This document shows positions 52,600 through 61,131 of a stretch of DNA of 64,000 bases, in pieces. The first letter of the stretch is position 1, and every line of letters starts with the position of its first letter. The position numbers and the translations under genes are program-made. Origin of the DNA: Paractinoplanes ovalisporus (lineage in GTDB: Bacteria; Actinomycetota; Actinomycetes; Mycobacteriales; Micromonosporaceae); contig NZ_JAENHP010000001.1 in NCBI RefSeq assembly GCF_016834655.1, positions 434,001-498,000 on the forward strand. The letters are read 5' to 3'. The notes beneath the pieces are model-generated. The model had not been told where the DNA came from. It made no database searches and saw only the letters and a list, made by a program, of their open reading frames with translations.

Positions 52600-53386
52600 C
52601 CAGAACTTCCGGCGCCTGTTCGCCGAGACCGAGAACGCCCAGTGGGACAGCGTGGAGCGGGTGCGTGACCGGGCCCGGCGACGGGCTGCCGTCCGTACGT
52701 CAATGGTGGGGGCCGTTGTTGCCATCGGTCTCGTGTCGGGCGGAGTTGCCCTGGCCCGTGACAACCGCTCGCCGTCGCCCCAGCCGGCACCGGCCGCCTC
52801 GGTGACCACTCCCCCGCCGGCCCCGTCCTCTCCGGTGCCGACCTCACCGACCTCCCCCTCCTCACCGCCGCCTTCGTCGTCCACCTCGAAGGCACCGCCG
52901 CCGACCGACGTCACTGCGGAGATGATGTTGCAGCCGTCGGACGTGGGTTCCGGCTATGCCGTGGAGAACGGCGAGCTGGACGGTGACTGGACCTTCGAGT
53001 TCAACGCGGGGGCTCTGGGCTGCCCGAGCCTGCCGAAACCCGAGGCCGTCGCCGGGATGGACCGGATCCTGCGCAAGGGGCCGGAGCAGTTCGTCCTGCA
53101 GCAGACCACCCTCTTTACCCGTGGTGGGGCGGGCACCTACCTCGACGGCGTACGGGATCGGGTTGGTTCCTGCACGCCGCCGGCCGGGCAGTCGGTGCGG
53201 ATCGTGAGCCGCGACTTCGCCGGGGCCGAGTCGCTGCTGATCGTCTTCGACCACGGCGGCGGCTCCCGGGCGAAGATCGTGCTGGTGCGCACGGGTGACC
53301 TGCTGACCGAGATCTTCAGCAAGCCCGACCCGTCGGAGTCGGTGAGTCGTTCGCTCGGCAGCAAGGCGGCCGCGCGACTGTCCTGA
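52592..53386 (+). CDS. membrane protein coupled to the ECF sigma factor
   Basis: A 264-residue protein. A cytoplasmic N-terminus of about 40 residues (DQNFRRLFAETENAQWD) is followed by one membrane helix (MVGAVVAIGLVSGGVAL), a long Pro/Ser/Thr linker and an extracellular domain with two Cys (GCPSL, GSCTPP). The layout fits an anti-sigma factor or signal-sensing partner, but no zinc anti-sigma motif is present. It is translated from within the sigma gene end. A strong terminator follows. Confidence 0.72.
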   Translation: MPDQNFRRLFAETENAQWDSVERVRDRARRRAAVRTSMVGAVVAIGLVSGGVALARDNRSPSPQPAPAASVTTPPPAPSSPVPTSPTSPSSPPPSSSTSKAPPPTDVTAEMMLQPSDVGSGYAVENGELDGDWTFEFNAGALGCPSLPKPEAVAGMDRILRKGPEQFVLQQTTLFTRGGAGTYLDGVRDRVGSCTPPAGQSVRIVSRDFAGAESLLIVFDHGGGSRAKIVLVRTGDLLTEIFSKPDPSESVSRSLGSKAAARLS

Positions 53387-53394
53387 CCGTTCTC

Positions 53395-53428
53395 GGTGCG
53401 GGGGCCGTGATCCGGCCCCCGCACCTTT
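53395..53428. terminator. strong hairpin terminator between convergent genes
   Basis: Perfect 12-bp arms GGTGCGGGGGCC/GGCCCCCGCACC with a 7-nt loop and TTT on the plus strand. It ends the sigma operon and may serve the convergent sugar-dehydrogenase gene as well. Confidence 0.85.
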
Positions 53429-53448
53429 ATGAGGGGGTAAAGCGTCGC

Positions 53449-54540
53449 CTACTCGTCGGGTGTGAGGCGCAGGATGCGGTCGTCGCCGTCGCGCACGTCG
53501 CCCCGGCCGTCGGTGTTCGACGTGGTCACCCAGAGCGAGCCGTCCGGGGCGACTTCGGCCGTACGGATGCGGCCGTACTCCCCCTCGAGCAGCGCTCGCG
53601 GCTCGCCCAGGCCGTCGCCCTCGATCGGGACGGTCCAGAGGCGTTCGCCGCGCAGCGCCGCCGCGTACAGGGTGTTGCCGGAGATCGCCAGTCCCGACGG
53701 CGAGGCCTCGCTGGTCGACCAGGTCACGAGCGGGTTGGTGAAGCGGCCGCCGTCGGTGTCGCCCTCGCCCTCGACGTCGGGCCAGCCGTAGTTCTTGCCG
53801 GGCTCGATCAGGTTGATCTCGTCGAGGTCGTTCTGGCCGAACTCGGTGGCGAACAGGCGGTCCCGGTCGTCCCAGGCCAGGCCCTGCACGTTGCGGTGAC
53901 CGAGGCTGTAGACCGGGGAGCCGGCCGTCGGGTTGCCCGGTGCCGGGTCGCCGTCGGGGGTCAGGCGCAGGATCTTGCCGTTCGGGCTGGAGGCGTTCTG
54001 CGAGGTGCCGGTGTCGCCGGCGTCGCCGGTGCCGACGTAGAGCATGCCGTCGGGGCCGAACGCGATGCGGCCGCCGTTGTGGTTGCCGGCCTTGGCGATC
54101 CCGTCGAAGATCACCTCGGGTTCGGCGTTGCCGGTCAGCCGGAACCGGACGATGCGGTTGTCGTCGGCGGCGGTGAAGTAGGCGTACACCCAGTCGTCGT
54201 TGACGGCCAGGCCGAGCAGCCCACCCTCGCCCTGGGCGGCGACACCCGGAACCTCGTACACCGGCTCGGGTTGCCCGCCCGGGGCCAGGCGCAGGATGCG
54301 GCCCGAGTCGCGTTCGGCGACAAGCGCGTCGCCGCCGGGCCGGAACGCCAGGCCCCACGGCACGTCGATGCCGGTCGCGATCTGCTGCACACCGCCGGCG
54401 CCGCTACCGCTACCGCTGCTGCTGTTCGGCGCCGCGGGCGTATCGCCCGAGCCGTCCGGCGTGTCCTCGGCGGCAGCGCTGCAGGCCGCGGTGCCGGCGG
54501 CCAGTGCCAGGGCTGTGATCAGGGCGGGGAGCGCTCGCAA
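53449..54540 (-). CDS. lipoprotein PQQ-type sugar dehydrogenase
   Basis: A 363-residue soluble-glucose-dehydrogenase-like six-bladed propeller (Asd/YliI type). The TTG at 54540 is chosen because GGAGG lies 6 bp upstream and it gives a clean lipoprotein signal (LRALPALITALALAAGTAAC). The frame to 54633 lacks a signal. Family motifs are GIDVPWGLAF, NHNGGRIAFGPDGMLYVGTG, SLGHRNVQGLAWD and GKNYGWPDVEGEG. It oxidises aldoses outside the membrane if PQQ is available. Confidence 0.85.
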   Translation of the reverse strand: MRALPALITALALAAGTAACSAAAEDTPDGSGDTPAAPNSSSGSGSGAGGVQQIATGIDVPWGLAFRPGGDALVAERDSGRILRLAPGGQPEPVYEVPGVAAQGEGGLLGLAVNDDWVYAYFTAADDNRIVRFRLTGNAEPEVIFDGIAKAGNHNGGRIAFGPDGMLYVGTGDAGDTGTSQNASSPNGKILRLTPDGDPAPGNPTAGSPVYSLGHRNVQGLAWDDRDRLFATEFGQNDLDEINLIEPGKNYGWPDVEGEGDTDGGRFTNPLVTWSTSEASPSGLAISGNTLYAAALRGERLWTVPIEGDGLGEPRALLEGEYGRIRTAEVAPDGSLWVTTSNTDGRGDVRDGDDRILRLTPDE

Positions 54541-54662
54541 AAGAAACCTCCGTCGTCGTTGGCATCCATGGTTGCGGCCGCCCCCGAAATTCCGGCGAAA
54601 GGGCGGCCCGCGTACGCAGACGCCGCGAGCCACGGATCGGGTTCCCGCTCGTTGATCAAGAC

Positions 54663-56204
54663 ATGACCCGTGTCCGAGTCGCCGTCCTGTCGCTGCTCGC
54701 GGCGGTCGTCGCCGTGCCCGCTCTCGTCGTCGCCCAGCCCGCCTTCGGGCGCGCCGCCGCCTCCCCGCGCGACATCGGGCGGGCGATCGACGAGATTCTG
54801 CGCGACCCCACCCTCGCGGGTTCCCAGGTCGGCATCACGGTCGCCGACGCCCGGACGGGCGCGACCCTGCTCGATCGCGGTGGCGACCGCCGCCTGCTGC
54901 CCGCCTCCAACACCAAGCTGTTCACGTCGGCCGCGGCCTTGGCGATCCTCGGTCCCGGCCACCGATTCGCGACCGAGGCCGAAGCTTCCGGTGTACGGCG
55001 GAACTCCTCCCTCACCGGCGACCTCTACCTGCGCGGCGACGGCGACCCCGCGCTCACCCCGCCCGACCTCGACTCCCTCGCCTGCGACGTCGCCGCCACC
55101 GGCCTGCGCGAGGTCACCGGGAACCTGGTCGCCGACGACACCGCCTTCGACACGCAGCGGCTCGGCCTCGAATGGGCGTGGGACGACGAGACGTCCTCGT
55201 CGGCGGCTCCGATCTCGGCGCTGACCCTCTCCCCCGACGACAACTACCTGTCGGGAACGGTCAACGTCAAGGTGACTCCGGCTGCCGCCGAGGGCCGTCC
55301 GGCCCGCGTCTCGATCAACCCGCCGAGCCGGCAACTGACCGTTATCAACCACACCGTGACCACACGGGACGCACCCGGGATCGCGGTGACACGCGGCCAC
55401 GGCACCGACACACTCACCGTAACCGGCCGTGTCGTCCGGGCCACGCCGCCGGTGACCGAGCCGGTGACGGTCCGCGACCCCACGGCCCTGGTCGCTGACA
55501 CGTTCCGGGCGGCTTTGCGGCGTCACGGCGTACGGCTGAAGGGCAAGATCGTCGCGGGTCAGGAAACGCCACCGGACGCCGTGACTCTCGCGCGCCACCA
55601 GGGGCGGCCACTGCGCGAGCTGATGGCGCCGCTGCTCAAGCGGTCCAACAACGCCATGGCGGAACTGCTGGTCAAGGCCATTGGGCGCCACGCCGCCGGG
55701 TCCGGGTCGTGGCCGGCCGGCACCAACGCGGTCGCCGCCTACCTGGCCCGCCTCGGCGTCGACACCACCACGATGCGGCAGGTCGACGGCTCGGGGCTGT
55801 CCCGGCGCAACCTCGTGCCGCCCGCTGCGTTCGCCCGCTTCCTGGTCGCCGTACGGGCCGAACCGTGGTTCCCGCTCTGGCACTCGGCCCTGCCCGTGGC
55901 CGGCGCCCCGGACCCGATGATCGGCGGCACGCTCCGCAACCGGATGCGCGACACGCCCGCCGCCGGGGTCGTCCACGCGAAGACCGGAACGCTCACCGGC
56001 GCCTCCGCGCTGTCGGGCTACGTGACCGGCTCCGATCACCGTACGCTGGTCTTCTCGGCGATCGTCAACAACCAGCTGTCACCGTCGGTCACTCCGGTTC
56101 TCGACCGGATCGCCGTCGCCCTGGCCGGCTCCGTCGCGGGCTCGCCGGCCGGGTCGCCGGAGGCCTCGGCGCGGGTAGACGACATTGCCGTTCCGGCCTT
56201 GTAG
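54663..56204 (+). CDS. dacB: D-alanyl-D-alanine carboxypeptidase/endopeptidase (PBP4)
   Basis: A 513-residue class-C penicillin-binding protein. A signal peptide covers residues 1-30. Active-site motifs are LLPASNTKLFTSAAAL (SxxK), KRSNNAMAEL (SxN) and VHAKTGTLTGAS (KTG), with the long insertion between SxxK and SxN typical of PBP4. It trims peptidoglycan stem peptides. The next gene starts 9 bp downstream. Confidence 0.9.
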   Translation: MTRVRVAVLSLLAAVVAVPALVVAQPAFGRAAASPRDIGRAIDEILRDPTLAGSQVGITVADARTGATLLDRGGDRRLLPASNTKLFTSAAALAILGPGHRFATEAEASGVRRNSSLTGDLYLRGDGDPALTPPDLDSLACDVAATGLREVTGNLVADDTAFDTQRLGLEWAWDDETSSSAAPISALTLSPDDNYLSGTVNVKVTPAAAEGRPARVSINPPSRQLTVINHTVTTRDAPGIAVTRGHGTDTLTVTGRVVRATPPVTEPVTVRDPTALVADTFRAALRRHGVRLKGKIVAGQETPPDAVTLARHQGRPLRELMAPLLKRSNNAMAELLVKAIGRHAAGSGSWPAGTNAVAAYLARLGVDTTTMRQVDGSGLSRRNLVPPAAFARFLVAVRAEPWFPLWHSALPVAGAPDPMIGGTLRNRMRDTPAAGVVHAKTGTLTGASALSGYVTGSDHRTLVFSAIVNNQLSPSVTPVLDRIAVALAGSVAGSPAGSPEASARVDDIAVPAL

Positions 56205-56213
56205 GTTCGCGAC

Positions 56214-57599
56214 ATGCCATCGACCCAACCGGATCTGTTGCCGGAGACCGACCGCGCCCTGCGTCACCGACTCGCGACCGCGCAGGTGGCCGCTCGCTCA
56301 CCGTCCATCGTCGCCGGCATCGTGCGCGACGGCCGTCCGGTGTGGCTGGAGGGCTGGGGCAGCGTTGACGGCGCGACCCCGGGCGGCGACGTGCAGTACC
56401 GGATCGGCTCGATCACCAAGACGTTCGTGACGGTGCTGGTGCTGCGCCTGCGCGACGAGGGCCGGCTCGCCCTGTCCGACCCGCTCGACGAGCATCTGGC
56501 CGGCACGACGATCGGCGACGCCACGGTCGGCGCCCTGCTCGCCCACACCGCGGGCCTGACCGCCGAGCCGCCCGGCCCGTGGTGGGAGCGTTCGCCGGGC
56601 TCGCTGCGGCCCGAGATCGCCGACGTGCTGCAGGAGAACCCGCTGGTGCACCCGCCCGGCCAGCGCTTCCACTACTCCAACCCCGGTTTCGCGGTGCTCG
56701 GCGCCCTGGTCGAGCGGCTGCGCGGCGAGCCGTGGACGCAGGTGCTGACCCGCGAGGTGCTGGAACCGCTCGGCATGACCCGTACGGCCGTGAGCCCGTC
56801 GGCGCCGCACGCCACCGGCTGGGCCGTGCACCCATGGGCCGATGTGCTGCTGCCCGAGCCGATGCAGGCGTACGGACCGATGGGCCCGGCCGGCGAGTTG
56901 TGGTCGACGGCGGCCGACCTGTCGCGGTTCGCCGCGTTCCTGCTCGACGGCGACGACCGCGTGCTGCGGCGGGAGTCGATCGAGGAGATGCGCTTCCCGT
57001 CGTCGGCTCCCGAGGCGGCGGCCTGGAATGCCTCGTACGGCCTGGGAACGCAGCTGCTGCGCCGCGGTGAACGCCTGCTCTCCGGCCACACGGGCTCGGT
57101 ACCCGGTTTTGTCGCCACGGTGTGGGTGAGCCACGACGACGGGGTCGGCGCGGTGCTGCTGGCCAACACCACCGCGGGCCTGCCGGTCGGAACGGTGACG
57201 GCCGACCTGCTCGAGATCATGGCCGACCACGAGCCGCGCATCCCCGCCCCGTGGAAGCCGCTCACCGACGTCGACCCGGCTGTCCTCGAGCTGGCCGGCC
57301 CGTGGTACTGGGGCCCCTCCCCGTTCCTGCTGCGCCCAGCAGCCGACGGCTGCGTAGAACTGGGCCCCCTTTCCGGCGGCGGCAGCCGAGGCGCCCGTCT
57401 ACGCCCAGCCGGCGACGGCACATGGATCGGCTTGAGCGGCTACTTCGCAGGCGAACGCCTACGAATCGAACGCGACGAGTCCGGCGCCGTGACCCACCTC
57501 GACATGGGCACGTTCGTCTTCACCCGCCACCCGTACGGCCCGGAGGCCCCCGTCCCCGGCGGCGTCGACCCGTCAGGTTGGCGCCCCGGAAAACCCTGA
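56214..57599 (+). CDS. cytoplasmic serine hydrolase of the beta-lactamase/AmpC fold
   Basis: A 461-residue class-C beta-lactamase-fold protein without signal peptide. Motifs are YRIGSITKTFVTVL (SxxK), FHYSNPGFAVLGAL (YxN) and LSGHTGSVPGFVA (HTG). A C-terminal beta domain of about 100 residues follows. Members are esterases or D-amino peptidases; the lack of a signal argues against true beta-lactamase. It lies 9 bp after dacB, a likely operon. Confidence 0.85.
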   Translation: MPSTQPDLLPETDRALRHRLATAQVAARSPSIVAGIVRDGRPVWLEGWGSVDGATPGGDVQYRIGSITKTFVTVLVLRLRDEGRLALSDPLDEHLAGTTIGDATVGALLAHTAGLTAEPPGPWWERSPGSLRPEIADVLQENPLVHPPGQRFHYSNPGFAVLGALVERLRGEPWTQVLTREVLEPLGMTRTAVSPSAPHATGWAVHPWADVLLPEPMQAYGPMGPAGELWSTAADLSRFAAFLLDGDDRVLRRESIEEMRFPSSAPEAAAWNASYGLGTQLLRRGERLLSGHTGSVPGFVATVWVSHDDGVGAVLLANTTAGLPVGTVTADLLEIMADHEPRIPAPWKPLTDVDPAVLELAGPWYWGPSPFLLRPAADGCVELGPLSGGGSRGARLRPAGDGTWIGLSGYFAGERLRIERDESGAVTHLDMGTFVFTRHPYGPEAPVPGGVDPSGWRPGKP

Positions 57600-57619
57600 C
57601 CGGTCCCAGGGCGCCGACC

Positions 57620-57950
57620 ATTCAGGCCGGCGCCCCCAGCAATCCCCGCCCATCCGTTCAGCACCGTGGCAATCCCGGCCGCCGGTGCAGCGCCCCAGCA
57701 AATCCCGGCCGCCCGCGCAGCGTTCCAGCAAATCCCGGCCGTCGCCCGCGCAGCGCCCAGCAAATCTCGACCGCCCGCGCATCACCCAAGCAAACCCCGG
57801 CCCGCCGCCCGTTAAGCACCCAGCAGACCATGGCCCGCGGCCCGTTCGGCACTCAGCAAATCCCGGCCGCCGCGCAGCGCCCAGCGGATCCTGGCCGCCC
57901 CGTGCAGCGCCCAGCAGATCCTGGCCGCCCCGTGCAGCGCCACCGAACGA
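57620..57950. repeat. ~32-bp minisatellite (CAGCAAATCCCGGCCG)
   Basis: About ten imperfect copies of a unit of roughly 29-35 bp containing GCGCAGCGCCCAGCAAATCC and CGGCCG. It fills the first half of the 646-bp gap 57600-58245. Open frames over it are low-complexity and not credible genes. The second half holds two DnaA-box-like sequences and no gene I can support. Confidence 0.8.
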
Positions 57951-57991
57951 CCGCCTGAGCAGGCAATCGTCGGGCAAGGCCGCGCCGCGGG

Positions 57992-58017
57992 TTATCCACA
58001 GTGCGAAGTTGTCCACA
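57992..58017 (+). promoter_or_regulatory. two tandem DnaA-box-like sequences
   Basis: TTATCCACA (57992-58000) and TTGTCCACA (58009-58017), same orientation, 17 bp apart. The first is the E. coli consensus, the second the actinobacterial form. No replication gene is nearby. Confidence 0.45.
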
Positions 58018-58245
58018 GCGAAACCCCGACGGCGCCCACGTTGATCAGCAATTTCCGCCACAATTGCCCAGGTGGGGGTCCCCCTGGGAGGGCGGGTAAT
58101 GCGCCTGTAGCCGCCCTACGCCGGTCGGTGATCCGGCTCGCCTGACGGGTGGGCGCCGACCATCTTCGGCATCGACGACGCGACGGACGGCTCTGCTCGC
58201 GTGGGACCGACCCGTCGTAGTCGTCAGCCACTCACCATGAGCGCT

Positions 58246-58713
58246 TCAGCTGCGCAGGAACGCCCGCGCCAGCGAGAGCGTCTCGGCCGGCGTCGTCCGG
58301 CCCACCTCGGAGACGAGGTCGGCGACGGTGACCGCGCGCAGTGACTGCCGCCAGGCGTTGTCGGCGGAATCCATGACGCGGGCGATCGGGCACGGGGTGG
58401 TGCACTCCTCCACCGGCGTGGCCAGGGGACCCCGCTGGCGTACTTCCGTGCACCGGAACGCGGGCACGGCACCGTCGATCGCCTCGACCACATCCAGCAC
58501 TGTGATCTCGGACGCGGGACGAGTCAGAACGTAACCACCGGACTGACCCAGCGTCGAGCGGACAAGACCGGCCCGGGACAGCAACTGCAGCTGTTTCGCC
58601 AGGTAACTCGGCGACACGTCGTGCAGTTCGGCAAGCTTCGCGGCCGGAACCGGCTCACCCGCCCCGCTGAGCACGACGCAGCAGTGCAGCCCCCATTCGA
58701 CCCCGCCGGACAT
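58246..58713 (-). CDS. Rrf2-family regulator with three clustered Cys
   Basis: A 155-residue regulator. The winged HTH (about 15-65) contains VSPSYLAKQLQLLSRAGLV and the Rrf2 wing LGQSGGYVLTRPASEIT. Three Cys lie at about residues 88, 104 and 108 (FRCTEV, EECTTPCPIA), a place where IscR, NsrR and RsrR bind an iron-sulfur cluster. The spacing differs from NsrR/IscR. It is likely a redox or nitric-oxide sensor. It is divergent from an AhpD-like gene across two palindromic operators. The ATG at 58713 follows GGGGGTGA; a GTG two codons earlier is possible. Confidence 0.88.
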   Translation of the reverse strand: MSGGVEWGLHCCVVLSGAGEPVPAAKLAELHDVSPSYLAKQLQLLSRAGLVRSTLGQSGGYVLTRPASEITVLDVVEAIDGAVPAFRCTEVRQRGPLATPVEECTTPCPIARVMDSADNAWRQSLRAVTVADLVSEVGRTTPAETLSLARAFLRS

Positions 58714-58737
58714 CTTCACCCCCGCAGCCTACTTGAC

Positions 58738-58783
58738 TCGGACAAGACTTGTCCGAATAAACTCTCGGACAAAAGTTATCCGA
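58738..58783. promoter_or_regulatory. double Rrf2 operator
   Basis: TCGGACAAG-A-CTTGTCCGA (58738-58756, perfect) and TCGGACAAAAGTTATCCGA (58765-58783, one arm mismatch), 27 bp apart centre to centre. They sit between the divergent Rrf2 and AhpD-like genes and cover a TTGACT/TAAACT-like promoter. Confidence 0.75.
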
Positions 58784-58804
58784 ATTCAGCCGGAGGCCAC
58801 CGTC

Positions 58805-59281
58805 ATGACCACCACCCACGTCCACACCGTCCGGCCCCGCCTCGACCTGCCGAAGGCAGCGCCCAAGGCGGCCCGCGCGCTCTACGCCGCCGACCAGGCC
58901 GTTCGTGAATCGCCGCTCGACCCGACCGTCCGCGAGCTCGTCAAGCTGCGCACCTCACAGATCAACCACTGCGTGCACTGCATCGACCTGCACAGCCACG
59001 AGGCGTTGGAGCTGGGCGAAACCCTGGACCGCCTCATCCAGCTGGCCGCGTGGCGTGAGTCGACGTTGTTCACGCCGGCCGAACGGGCCGCCCTCGAATA
59101 CACCGAATCGGCCACCACCCTGACCGAGCACGGCGTCAGCGACGAGATCTGGGCCGGTGTCCGCGAGACCCTGAGCGACGAGGAGCTCGGCGCGCTGGTG
59201 GTCCAGGTGGCCCTGATGAACGCCTACAACCGGTTTGGCGTCCCGCTCCAGATGCCGGCGCAGAACCGCGACCAGGGCTGA
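58805..59281 (+). CDS. AhpD-like carboxymuconolactone decarboxylase family protein
   Basis: A 158-residue thiol protein of normal AhpD-family length. QINHCVHCIDLHSHEAL near residue 58 supplies the CxxC and His of the peroxidase site, and the end NAYNRFGVPLQM is typical of the family. It is likely a peroxidase or disulfide reductase induced when the adjacent Rrf2 repressor loses its cluster. GGAGGCCACCGTC precedes the ATG. A degenerate copy of its 3' end recurs at 61021-61080. Confidence 0.88.
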   Translation: MTTTHVHTVRPRLDLPKAAPKAARALYAADQAVRESPLDPTVRELVKLRTSQINHCVHCIDLHSHEALELGETLDRLIQLAAWRESTLFTPAERAALEYTESATTLTEHGVSDEIWAGVRETLSDEELGALVVQVALMNAYNRFGVPLQMPAQNRDQG

Positions 59282-59309
59282 CACAGAAGGCTGCAAGCCT
59301 CGGCAACAT

Positions 59310-59492
59310 CGCCCACGACCCGGATACCCTGAGCGGCCAAATCTTCCGACACCCCGAGGACACCCGAGCGCGGAAAGACGGCCGCGGCCGGAAACGCCGA
59401 CGCCCCTGGAAACGCCCGCGCTCCGAATTCCAGCGCTTCGAAAACGCCGACACTCCTGTAACGCCAGCGCCCCGAAACACCGACGGCCCGGA
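59310..59492. repeat. degenerate GGAAACGCCGACGCC repeat
   Basis: Several imperfect units of about 20 bp built on CGGAAACGCCGACGCCC or CGAAACACCGACGGCCC. They fill most of the 370-bp gap between the AhpD-like gene and the DUF5677-like gene; the hairpin at 59493 follows. Confidence 0.55.
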
Positions 59493-59540
59493 ACGCCAGC
59501 GCCGCCCCCACCCGCGAAGGGTGGAGCGGCGCGGTGGCGT
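59493..59540. terminator. long hairpin, copy 1
   Basis: A stem of about 21 bp per arm: the left arm starts ACGCCAGCGCCGCC, the right arm ends GGCGCGGTGGCGT. It is nearly the same element as 61132-61180. It lies downstream of the AhpD-like gene and of the convergent DUF5677-like gene. Confidence 0.65.
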
Positions 59541-59651
59541 GACGTCGGTGCGACCGACGACGCCGGCTGCGCAGAAACGCTAGCGCCTACTCGAGCGTCC
59601 CTGCCGGGTCGTCCAGCTCGCATTCAATTTAAATGAGAAGGCACTATTCGA

Positions 59652-60818
59652 CTAATCATGTACGTACACCCTACGAATATGCCGCCTCCTCCCGCTGCCC
59701 CATGCATCAATCCTAAGATTTCGGAGGCCCCGATTCACTTCTACACGCTCAAGTGAAGAAGTGCCCATATTTAAGCGTGAAGAGGATTCATCCGTGAGCA
59801 AAATGATGGATTTCAAAGCCAGCATGGACTCCGGGCTGGCCGTGTTGACCGAATCAACGAGGTAGGATGAAGTGCACTGAGTAAGCAGCATGGCAGTTAG
59901 ATTCCCTGGTTCAGCAAGGCCCTCGAGTGATCGACCTGTCTCCAAACGCTTGCCACGCTTGCCTTCCGTGATGTTCATTTTGAAACCTTTAGAGCCCGAG
60001 TGCACCTCGTGGCTAGATCGCTTGTAGAACGGCCGATAGAAGGCAAACTCGGCAAGCTGCTCCAGATCGGAGAACTTGGGATTCGGCTTTGCCGCGAAAA
60101 GCGGGACGGCCCATCCGTACGGCTCTCGGAACTCGCGTCCGTACTTCTCAATCACGCGATCGTACCTACGCTGAGCACGCGCCATTTCCGCTACCGTGAA
60201 CGGGCGCTCTCCAAGGCTAGCGGCGTGGTTCTGGAAGTCACGCGCATCCTTCAAGTTCGCTATGGCCTCATGCTCAAGGAACCTTGACGCCAAGTCCGAA
60301 CACCGATCCGGCTTCCCGAATTCGCCAAGGACAATGGAAGTGACAGCCAGCTCGTAAAGAGTCCGGCAGCGCGCTAACGCGCCGAGGGCGAAGCCACGCG
60401 ACAACAGTGCATGGATCTCGAAAGCGACGCGACAGGCGCGAGCCTGCAGGCCAGCGAGAGCGTCGAATAAGTCAATCGAAATCGCATTAGTGGATCGATG
60501 TCTTCGATAGAACTCGCCAGAATGCTCTTCACTTGCCACGATGACCGAGTAGAGGGAGTCTAGGCCAGGCGCCCAATGCACACGAAGCAAGCGCTCAAAC
60601 CTGGCATTGACTCGGTTGTGAGAGGCAATCATCTGACGCTTCGAAGAAACTAAGCGCTGGACTATGGCAGGTGCCACCTTATCGATCGCCTCGGTGAGAA
60701 TTCCGGAGGCAAGACCTGTGACCTCCTCCTCGGATCGGCCGGCATCACGCGCTTTCTGCATGAAATCGGCGAGCCGCGCGTAAGTCCATTCATCGAATCC
60801 ACCACGCTCGCCGGTCAC
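59652..60818 (-). CDS. DUF5677-like accessory protein
   Basis: A 388-residue helical protein without signal or membrane segment. RVAFEIHALLSRGFALGAL...CRTLYELAVTSIVL and KRSSHEVHSGSKGF match, from memory, the DUF5677 pattern in which conserved Glu/His lie in the helical core. No biochemical activity is established for this family. Codon use is markedly less GC-rich than neighbours. The GTG start has GTGAGGATCGGCGA upstream. It lies alone between two copies of the AhpD-like gene end, suggesting insertion. Confidence 0.65.
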   Translation of the reverse strand: MTGERGGFDEWTYARLADFMQKARDAGRSEEEVTGLASGILTEAIDKVAPAIVQRLVSSKRQMIASHNRVNARFERLLRVHWAPGLDSLYSVIVASEEHSGEFYRRHRSTNAISIDLFDALAGLQARACRVAFEIHALLSRGFALGALARCRTLYELAVTSIVLGEFGKPDRCSDLASRFLEHEAIANLKDARDFQNHAASLGERPFTVAEMARAQRRYDRVIEKYGREFREPYGWAVPLFAAKPNPKFSDLEQLAEFAFYRPFYKRSSHEVHSGSKGFKMNITEGKRGKRLETGRSLEGLAEPGNLTAMLLTQCTSSYLVDSVNTASPESMLALKSIILLTDESSSRLNMGTSSLERVEVNRGLRNLRIDAWGSGRRRHIRRVYVHD

Positions 60819-60980
60819 TCGCCGATCCTCACTGTGCGATATTCAAGGCCGGATGGTACGCGAGCGTCGGCCGCGATCGCTAGGACTCTTCCGGCCACGT
60901 GTCGATGCGCTTGACGCCCGCGCCGATAGCTCGCTCACGCAGAATCTCCTTAGGACGACGCTAAGTCATGTCCCGACGCC

Positions 60981-61020
60981 GAAAAAGTAGCGGTACCGCC
61001 CAGATGGGGCCGGTACCGCT
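60981..61020 (-). terminator. intrinsic terminator after the carboxylase gene
   Basis: Read on the minus strand, AGCGGTACCG and CGGTACCGCT arms with an inner GGCCCC/GGGC extension are followed by ACTTTTTCGG. It is a classical stem plus U tract for the leftward acyl-CoA carboxylase transcript. Confidence 0.75.
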
Positions 61021-61080
61021 GTGGCCCCGACGAAACCTACAACCGGTTCGCGTCCCACTGCAGATGCTGGCCCAGAGTGC
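61021..61080 (+). pseudogene. remnant of the AhpD-like gene 3' end
   Basis: CCTACAACCGGTT is identical to the AhpD-like gene at 59222-59234. The next 40 bases align with it after one-base gaps, reading in corrected frame TYNRF-VPLQMLAQ against AYNRFGVPLQMPAQ. There is no start or full domain. It is followed, as in the intact copy, by the hairpin (61132-61180). Confidence 0.6.
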
Positions 61081-61131
61081 TGGTCGCGGTTCTGCAGACG
61101 GAAGGCGCCCTCTCGGTCCGGCGGCCTGGAA

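Noticed and set aside
57992..58017. Chromosomal or plasmid replication origin
   Set aside because: Only two boxes, with no dnaA, dnaN, parA/B or rep gene and no AT-rich unwinding region beside them.
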